The notes under the pieces were generated by a model that was not told the DNA's origin, made no database searches, and worked only from the letters and a program-made list of their open reading frames with translations. Positions 57,191 to 64,000 of a DNA stretch of 64,000 bases are shown here, piece by piece. Both the position numbers and the translations under genes were made by a program. Origin of the DNA: Haemonchus contortus (taxonomy: Eukaryota > Nematoda > Chromadorea > Rhabditida > Trichostrongylidae); assembly GCA_000469685.2 (NCBI GenBank), contig LS997565.1, positions 7,141,005 through 7,205,004 on the forward strand, read 5' to 3'. The stretch's first letter is position 1; every line of letters starts with the position of its first letter.

Positions 57191-58473
57191 AACGGCACTT
57201 CTCCCCGATTGCGACATTCTCCCTTGCGGCATGCGGCAAATGTCACTGCATTTACCGTAATCACCCCGCCCCCCGCCAATCGATATGACGCACTATTTTT
57301 CGTTGGATGCCTTTCTTTTTTATTGGTTTTGATCGTTTTTTGACTTGATGTTTTGTTAACTGCTGTTATTTCGCCGCAGTACGCGATCCGAAAGTCTCAC
57401 AAGGTGATCGTTTTTTATCTTTTCTTTTGTTCTCTTATCTTTTCCTCGGGGAGATGTTCCCGGACCCGGGTGTGTGTGTGTCAATTAGATCAGTCAGTCG
57501 ATCCAGCGTTTTGGTTTTCTCGCTATAGCCCTAAATTACGTAGAAACAGTCAATATTGAATGAGCAATAGGTGATAAGAAATCAGAAAAAGCTCAATCGA
57601 ACACCGTATCCGACTGTTTAAATCGAAATGGCATTTGGGAGCCCCGAATGGCATGCAGTTAAGGGATGCAATCCAAAAAATACTGTGCAGCAAGGCAACT
57701 AGCTGAAAAAACGCGATATCGAAACTAGGCCTATAGCCCCCCTTCAATCGGACCGATCTACTAGGTCTCCGTCTCCAGACCCTAGCCGACCTACTATGCT
57801 ATTTACTCATGTACGATTATTTTCCATTTAGACAGGAAACAGCTGGGCACCATTGTGTGCTTTCAGACTCCACCGACTCGCACTTTTCCACCGACCGACT
57901 GACCTGCCGACGGCGTTGATAGCCACATGTTGACAACGCTGGACTCGGATGGATTACACGTCCTCACGACTTACAGGACTCTGAACACGACCTGTTGTGC
58001 GTTGTTAAACGTGGCCAGGGCCATTGTCGCTACTATCCATGAGCAATTTAGGCCTCAATTATGAGGAAGTTCTTTTGGGAGTGGTTTAGTCGATTTTCGT
58101 GAACCAAGATTTGAGTTAGTCGGAACAGGACCCATACAGGTGTAACCTAAACGGTATGAAACGATAACTGGACTGAGCGAAATCCATTACAAAAAGGTAA
58201 ATGGGCGATAGAAGGATGTAAAACAGGCCGATTAGGAGACCAACAGAGTTGAGTAGCTGAAGCTGTGTCCATCTTTGCTCCTCGAAACAGTCGAAGTGCT
58301 CCACAAACATTACTTGCCACGGAAAGGACTGAGAGTACTCTAGAGCTCACCCCTCCTTACCTCACCAGCAGGTTATTCTAAGCGCATATCACATTCATGA
58401 TAAGAAGCACAGTATAAATAGTCTGTTTCGAGAGGTGATTCTCATTTTCGTTGCTGCTTCATTTTCGATCCAG
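57191..58473. other. Gene-poor DNA
   Basis: Possible tiny exon at 57380-57403 (CCGCAG before, GTGATC after), unsupported. Nothing else was recognised. Confidence 0.3.
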
Positions 58474-58584
58474 ATGCAGTCAAAGTTGTACTTCGTCCTG
58501 CTTATTTCAAGCACACTAGCGCAAGACGATCCAGGCATGAATCCACTTTCGGAGGAAGTAAAAGGAAGAATGACATGTTGGAAC
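58474..58584 (+). CDS. Possible signal-peptide exon of a secreted protein
   Basis: The ATG comes directly after CGATCCAG, and the frame runs 37 codons to a GTAAGA donor, ending in phase 0. The peptide starts MQSKLYFVLLISSTLAQ, a good signal peptide with cleavage probably after Ala16 or nearby, followed by DDPGMNPLSEEVKGRMTCWN with one Cys. This layout suits a secreted nematode protein, but no family can be named. A candidate acceptor at about 58993 would join in phase, but that frame then runs into an inverted-repeat element, so the gene is not established. Confidence 0.35.
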
Positions 58585-59125
58585 GTAAGATTCAACAAAT
58601 CAGAATTTAAACTCCCATGAAGTTTGACACAGTAAGACCCCAAATGTCCAAAAACTTTCGTGTAAGCACCAATCAGTCTGAATAAAGTAAACGTTCTCTT
58701 CAGGTTTAGTCGAAAATGTTTTTGATATCAAAACAAATATAGGAGTGAACCGTCCTTCGCTGAGTTGTACCTTACTTGAACTAGAGTAGAACAACCTCGT
58801 GGGTGTGAACGCTGATCAATTAGGGAACGAGTTTATCATGCAAGACGATAGGCACTCTACAACTGCTCAGAATGTGATGTGAAGTGTGACTGATATGACT
58901 GGATGACTAGAATGATGATAACAGCTGATCAAGGTTGATAAGCGGTTTGAAGAAGTAAGGGTCATTCAGCTCCTAATCTGTGAAAATGCAGGGGAGAGGC
59001 GGCAGTGCTCCTACCACATTGAGCGCTAGAGCACAGAGAAGAAGGGGGCCAATTGCGCGAGTCCATGAAGATGCTAAGGAACGCTACCTAACCGAAAAGT
59101 ATGGATCCTTTCAACTAATAAAGTG

Positions 59126-59405
59126 CTATAATGTTGAGGGGGACGGTACGAACGTGCGTCCGAGGGTGCGCGCGACAAATTGCGCGGCGAAGTTCGTGAC
59201 GATTTGTACGACTGCGGCGCCAAATTTCGGGGCACAAACTAGAAGTAGTGCAGTTTAGTAGGGTCAGATGATCCTCCTTATCCACTCTATTTTAAATTTG
59301 TGTCCCAATGATAAGCGTCAAAGTCGTTCAAATCATTACGAACTTCGCCGCGCAATTTGTCGCCCGCATCCTCGGACGCACGTTCGTACACATACCCTAA
59401 TATTG
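59126..59405. mobile_element. Foldback element with arms of about 80 bp
   Basis: The left arm (about 59126-59213) and the complement of the right arm (about 59323-59405) share a long segment: GTACGAACGTGCGTCCGAGG, then GACAAATTGCGCGGCGAAGT and TCGT. Identity is high near the inner part and weaker outward. The loop is about 110 bp. The arms are GC-rich compared with the flanks and contain no transposase, so this is a non-autonomous foldback or MITE-type insertion. Confidence 0.75.
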
Positions 59406-60029
59406 ATATTAGAGACAAATTTTTCAAAATTAAAGGGGGGGGGGGACAATCAAAGATGTCTCAAGGGGGAGGAGGACCGGGATGGGTGAGTCAACTGAAT
59501 TCATTCACCACCTCACCCTAGCTTTTTGCGCGAGATAATCACTCCTTTAAGGGTGCCGTTGCAAAGTATATTCCTTCGCTGAGAACCGTCTCTAGGCATG
59601 AGCAAAGTCAGCACCCTTTTCTTTGCTGCGCTCTGGCGCTCAATGTTGGGTAAGAGCGATGACCCATCCAACTTCATACATACAATGCCACTCCCAACCC
59701 CTCATCTTCGAGATGCACCTCCAGAATCGTAGAATCAAACTTTGATTCAGTTCCTATTATTGGACTACGACTAGTACGCAACGAGCTTTGCGAGTCAATG
59801 GTAGTCATGCCTCCTCTTGATTCCGGTACCGATCAATTGCTACAAAGCATACACGACCACCGATAAGCTGGGAAACCAGAAAAATGAATCGTGTACATAA
59901 TGATATGATGATAAGGATGGTTATGGATAAAGACTTTTGATAGTGTTGTTATCTCAGTCGACAACTAAACAGTAACGTTTGAGGCTTCGATTGGCCGATC
60001 AGAGTTTGGTGTGGCAGAGCTTGAATGGC
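59406..60029. other. Spacer with a poly-G run
   Basis: Eleven consecutive G residues at 59435-59445. No gene was seen. Confidence 0.4.
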
Positions 60030-60130
60030 AAGGGATAGCCGAGTGGATAAGAGTTTAGGCTCTTATCTGCGCTTAGAGAGAGTGCGAGGATCCCTGCCGA
60101 GGCATCTCCATGCCTTGCAAAAATTGCAAA
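60030..60130 (+). repeat. tRNA-like head, possibly another SINE family or the LINE 5' region
   Basis: GATAGCCGAGTGGATAAGAG is close to the D arm and A box of Leu/Ser-type tRNAs. GTGCGAGGATCCCTGCC about 30 nt later is a weak B-box match. No acceptor stem pairs. It could be a tRNA pseudogene or a Pol III-promoted repeat. It lies about 200 bp before the coding part of the LINE and may belong to it. Confidence 0.35.
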
Positions 60131-60249
60131 AATGGTGTCGGTACCAGCGCCAGGCCCATGTTGACAGGCCGACTGATTTAGAAACATGGTCTTAACAAAT
60201 ATGTCTGAGGTCTCAAAAAGTATCAGCGATAAAGCTAGGAGACCACCCG

Positions 60250-63101
60250 TAAGTGGCGTCCAGGGAACCCGCCCGAGTTCTGTGGACAGTATGTGAGGGC
60301 TACCGAGGAGAGAACGACATCGGTCAAAGAGGGTAGTTGGAATTTGGACTTTGAATGTGGGATGCTCACTGGGAAGTCGCGAGAGGTCGCTGATTCTATG
60401 ACGCGCAGGAACATCAAAGACCTATGTCTTCAGGAGACCCGCTGCAGCAAAGGCCAGAGAAATTGGAGAGGGTGTCAAACTCTCCTACAACGGAGAAGAC
60501 ACCAAACAAAATGGTGTGGCCGTAGCAGTGGCAGAATCCCTCAAAGACGCTGTCTCCGCCGTCGACAGGATCAGTAGTCGAATCATGGCTGTGAAGGTAG
60601 ACATGAAGTGGGACACTGGACAACAATATCTGTGTACGCCCAACAGGTCGGCAGCGCGTTTACGAAAAGGATCATTTCCATCTGAACCTTGACGAGGCCA
60701 TCCGATCAGTTCCGGGGGAGGACTATCTCACCATAGGAGGTGATCTCAATCGGCACATCGGCAGTGAAAGGAGGGGACTGGAAAGGCACATGGAGTTAAA
60801 GGAGTAAGAGTCAGAAAGGTAGAAGGAGAGAGGGGTCTTTGCTTTGGTTATAACCCACGACTTGCCAGCCTGCAGCACCTTCTTCGCGAAGAGGAAGTCT
60901 TAGAAGGTAGCCTACAGCAGTGGAGGGAAAGAAACGGAAATAGATCATGTGCTGGTAAGAAGATCGTCCCTCAAAACTGTAAAGAATATCAAGGTACTTC
61001 CTGGAGAAGATCTGACTCCACAGCACAGGCCTCTTCTAGCAGACATAGTCATCGATCTTCTCGAGAAATCAAGGAACAGAACGAAACGGAGGATTCGGTG
61101 GTCGAAATCGCGCCAATTCGAAAGAGCACACCTCATAAAGGAGGTACTGGAAGCTGGAGTTTTAAATCTCGAAGGGCCGATCCAGCAGACTTGGAACGCT
61201 GTAAAGGTCATACTGCGATGTGCAAAGGAAATGCTGGGGGAAACTCGAGGTAGTTCTGAGAGGACAATGAAGCATGGTTCTGGAACGATGAAGTCCAACG
61301 AGTTGTGAGGCAGAAGAAATCGGCCTACAAACGCTATCAAATGACACGAGCCCCAGAGGACCTAGCTGCCTATAGAACTTCCAAAAGGCTCGCTAAAGGC
61401 TGCTGTAGCGAAGGCGAAGAACACGGAAATAGACGCTTTGTTTGAGAAACTCGACAGTCGAGAAGGAGGAAGAACGATTTTCGCCTGGCAAATACGCGTC
61501 ACCGCGCCACTCAGGACATCGCAAGTCCGTCAGGAACAACGAAGGTGCAATCCTGAGGAGGCATGGCGAGTCATGCGTATGTGGAAGGAGTATTTCGACA
61601 GGCTCCTTAATGAAGGATTCGCCTAAAAGAACAGCTCCAAATTGGAGGCAACGGCTAACTCCATCTATCTCTGGACGGAGAATGAGGTGCGTAGAGCAAT
61701 GGGAAAGATGAAGGTTGGGAAGGCAGCCGGTCCGGATGGAATACCAATCGAGACAAGGCACGGAACGGAATAACGTGGCTGGTCCGATTTCTGAACACTG
61801 TGACCGCTAAGGGAAGAATTCCAGATGCACGGCGAGCAAAACTATAGTTCCCATCTTCAAGTAGAAAGGGGACGCGATGCAGTGTTCCAACTATCGGGTA
61901 ATCAGGTTGACTGCTCACACGATGAAAAGGTACGAGCGGCTGGTCGACTCAAGATTGAGAGAATTGGTCCCAATCTCGCAGGAGCAGTTCGGCTTCATGC
62001 CTGAAAGTCTACACCGGATGCCTTCTGCACAAGGCAAGTTATGGAGAAGTATCGAGAAAAGCGTAGACCATGTACCTAGCCTTCCTCGATTTAGAGAAGG
62101 CTTTCGACCGTCTCCGCGACAAGTCCTCTGGAGAGCGCTCCGAAAATGAATGAAAGGTTCCAGAACACGTGACCTCTCTGGTGAAGGACATGTACGACTG
62201 CTCCGTTACGCACCCCACGTGGCCAAACCGGAGCAATAGATGTCACCGTTGTGGTACACCAGGGAACAACTCTTAGCCCATTCCTCTTCCTGCTCACGAT
62301 AGACGTCATTACAGGGAAACTCTTGGATGGACCACTGAAGACCATCCTCTACGCTGATGACATCACTCTGATAGCGGAGAGCACTCCAGGACAAACTCCA
62401 GAATTGGCATAGAGTATTGGCGGAGAATGGTCTCCGGTTGAACGTGTGGAAGACCAAGTTCCTCAGCTCCGAGGAGAGCACGGAGTCAATCGTCGACGGT
62501 CGCAGGGAATCCATCGAAAAGGTTCAGGACTTCGGCTACCCGGGGAGTGAGCTAGCCACTGATGGTAACGTGGACCAAGCCGTAAAATCCCGAATAAATG
62601 CGGCATGGATGGAGTGGAGGGACATCACCTGTATCCTCTGCGACCGCCGGTGCTCCAGGACTCTCAAAGGAAAATGTATCGGACAGTGGTAAGGCCCACG
62701 ATGCTCTACGGCAGCGAGTGTTGCCCATGAAGAACAGCTCTACTCCGCTGATAATACTCGCATGGGCGTGCGCCTGGACGCGGCCGGACCAGGTCAGAAA
62801 TGAAGACGTCATTGCGGCTATGCAAACAGCCCCAGTTCAACTAGAGAATAGCGAGCAGCACCTGCGATGGTTCGGGCATGTACTAAGAAGGCCACAGAGC
62901 CACCCGATAAGGGATGCAGTAGACTTATAGGTTCAGGGTAATCGACCACGAGGAACTCCAAATAAGAGATGGCGGGACGTGATCAAGAAGAACCTCGTCG
63001 AAGCTAAGATGACCCTAGATGGAATGAAATGGAGACGACTGACAAGAACAGCGTACCCTGTGATAGCGCGGAATAAACGCTAGGGAGGAGAAGAAGAAGT
63101 G
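60250..63101 (+). mobile_element. Decayed non-LTR retrotransposon (endonuclease plus reverse transcriptase)
   Basis: A LINE of the kind often annotated in nematodes as endonuclease/reverse transcriptase. Seen in order: MLTGKSREVADSMTRRNIKD and LCLQETRCS (endonuclease start, about 60360-60445); VLVRRSSLKTVKNIKVLPGE (60946 onward, endonuclease end); LTAHTMKRYERLVDSRLREL and ISQEQFGFMPES (RT fingers, 61907-62010); the catalytic YADD at 62350-62361; NGLRLNVWKTKFLSSE; QHLRWFGHVLRRPQSHPIRD; then a terminal basic segment ending at a TAG at 63081. The tail is AGGAGAAGAAGAAG. The coding sequence is spread over all three frames with several frameshifts and stops, so it is dead. RTE-like placement is an inference from the motif wording. 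Confidence 0.9.
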
Positions 63102-63434
63102 TGGCAGAAATTGTCTCTGATAAAATCTGTAATGTGTATTCCCTCTTTCCCACTTTCAGCATTCACTAACCGAGAAACTGGCGAAACCAGTTGTCTCAAC
63201 TTAGACCGCAATCACCGTATTCGGCCCGCCTTTCCGTCAATCGATAGATCCTTTGTGCGTTACCTGTTTTTCTTTTTTGGTTTGTTTTATTTTCCCCTGG
63301 TTTTTTGCCGTTTTCGTGTTCTGTGACTAATGAATAAATAAAGGTTTCATATGAAAGTAAGGTCTTGTAAAAGTAAACAAACCAATTTCCAGCTATCCTT
63401 CCCAAATCTGACTGGCACATTGCGCGCACACGCT
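63102..63434. other. Spacer between LINE and hairpin
   Basis: AATAAATAAAGG at about 63331 could act as a polyadenylation signal. No gene was recognised. Confidence 0.35.
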
Positions 63435-63722
63435 AGTGGCTGCTTTCATAGCCCGCCGGCGTGCGTGCCGGCGTGCCGAGACAGTGTCAGGGGGGAGGAG
63501 GGAGGCAGACGGTCGGTCAGCCCCTTCGAAGGGCTTAAAACAAAGAAGAACAAGATCAAAAACCAAACAACCATGGGCTTGTGCAAATGGTTTTTGATCT
63601 TGTCTCTCTTTGTTTACAGCCCTTCGAAGGAGCTGACCGACCGTCTGCCTCCCTCCTCCCCCCTAGCACTGTCTCGGCAACCCGGCACGCCAGCACGCCG
63701 GCGGACTATGAGAGCAGCCAAT
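63435..63722. mobile_element. Long hairpin (near-perfect inverted repeat)
   Basis: The arms 63435-63565 and 63588-63722 are complementary over about 130 bp with few mismatches and a small indel. Shared blocks include GGAGGAGGGAGGCAGACGGT, CGGTCAG, CCTTCGAAGGGCT and CAAGATCAAAAACCA. The loop is about 22 nt. The outer ends (GGCTGCTTTCATAG and CTATGAGAGCAGCC) pair as well. No coding frame is meaningful here: the 124-codon plus-strand frame is just the hairpin read through. It could be a foldback transposon or a source of double-stranded RNA. Confidence 0.85.
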
Positions 63723-63896
63723 TAGGTCGCTCTGTTATAGAAGGGTTGGTGCCCCAGAGACCCAATAAAGAGAGGAATTAAGTCTCTAATGGAGGGTCAT
63801 TGGTAAGTACTAGAGCAAGGAATGATTTTTCCCATTAGGTTCATTTCTATCCGTCTTGGCAACAGATTATTAATATGTAGTTACCACGTACTACTT

Positions 63897-64000
63897 TGTT
63901 TCAGATGGGACAGGATAAGAACGTAACGAATGTTTGCTTCCATGTAATCTATGATCCCACACATATCCCAGAATGCATTTCAGACATAGCATTATTAGGT
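63897..64000 (+). CDS. Probable coding exon, cut by the window edge
   Basis: TTTGTTTCAG ends at 63904 and is followed directly by ATG (63905) and an open frame that leaves the window: MGQDKNVTNVCFHVIYDPTH and then IPECISDIALLG. A good donor (TTG/GTAAGT, GT at 63803) lies 102 bp upstream, which would define a typical short nematode intron, so the first exon could be untranslated or joined in phase 0. The family is not recognised from 32 residues. Confidence 0.45.

Noticed and set aside
56717..57279. Several 100-170 codon ORFs on both strands
   Set aside because: They are translations of the GT-rich low-complexity block.
57380..57403. Micro-exon between a CCGCAG acceptor and a GTGATC donor
   Set aside because: Eight codons are too few to support, and no phase-matched neighbours were found.

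Overview
The window looks like nuclear DNA of a nematode, most likely a clade V (rhabditid or strongylid, possibly hookworm-like) parasite. This is inferred from four things: TTTCAG-type splice acceptors, some lying right before start codons as spliced-leader sites do; a synapsin and an ABHD14-type hydrolase cut into short exons; introns of up to 7.8 kb, longer than is usual in Caenorhabditis; and a heavy load of SINEs, mariner-like DNA, MITEs and decayed LINEs. There is no bacterial gene organisation, rRNA gene or CRISPR array.

Layout. 1-7.0 kb: intergenic DNA rich in copies of one tRNA-derived SINE. 7.05-22.70 kb (+): a synapsin gene (snn-1 orthologue) that I could assemble as ten exons encoding 453 residues. 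Its introns hold SINEs, GATAAG arrays, a mariner-like element, a TTAA-flanked MITE and another inverted-repeat element, and a further MITE begins 36 bp after the stop codon. 25.3-28.8 kb (-): an ABHD14-like alpha/beta hydrolase in seven exons, convergent with snn-1. A 170-codon open frame runs antisense across its oxyanion-hole exon. 28.9-60 kb: gene-poor DNA with diverged SINE copies, a small RTE-type LINE relic, a GT-rich low-complexity block and a few unproven exon candidates. 60.0-63.1 kb (+): a decayed endonuclease plus reverse-transcriptase LINE. 63.43-63.72 kb: a long near-perfect hairpin. 63.9 kb to the edge: a probable first coding exon that leaves the window.

Function. Synapsin is the presynaptic vesicle phosphoprotein. 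ABHD14-type proteins are small cytosolic or membrane-linked hydrolases. Nothing suggests that the two act together. Most of the remaining sequence is explained by transposition.

The most noteworthy system is the SINE family. I recognised about 16 copies plus one short head fragment, on both strands. Good copies have Pol III A and B boxes, a conserved body of about 200 bp and a CTTTATCC-type tail. Two copies still carry 12-bp target-site duplications.
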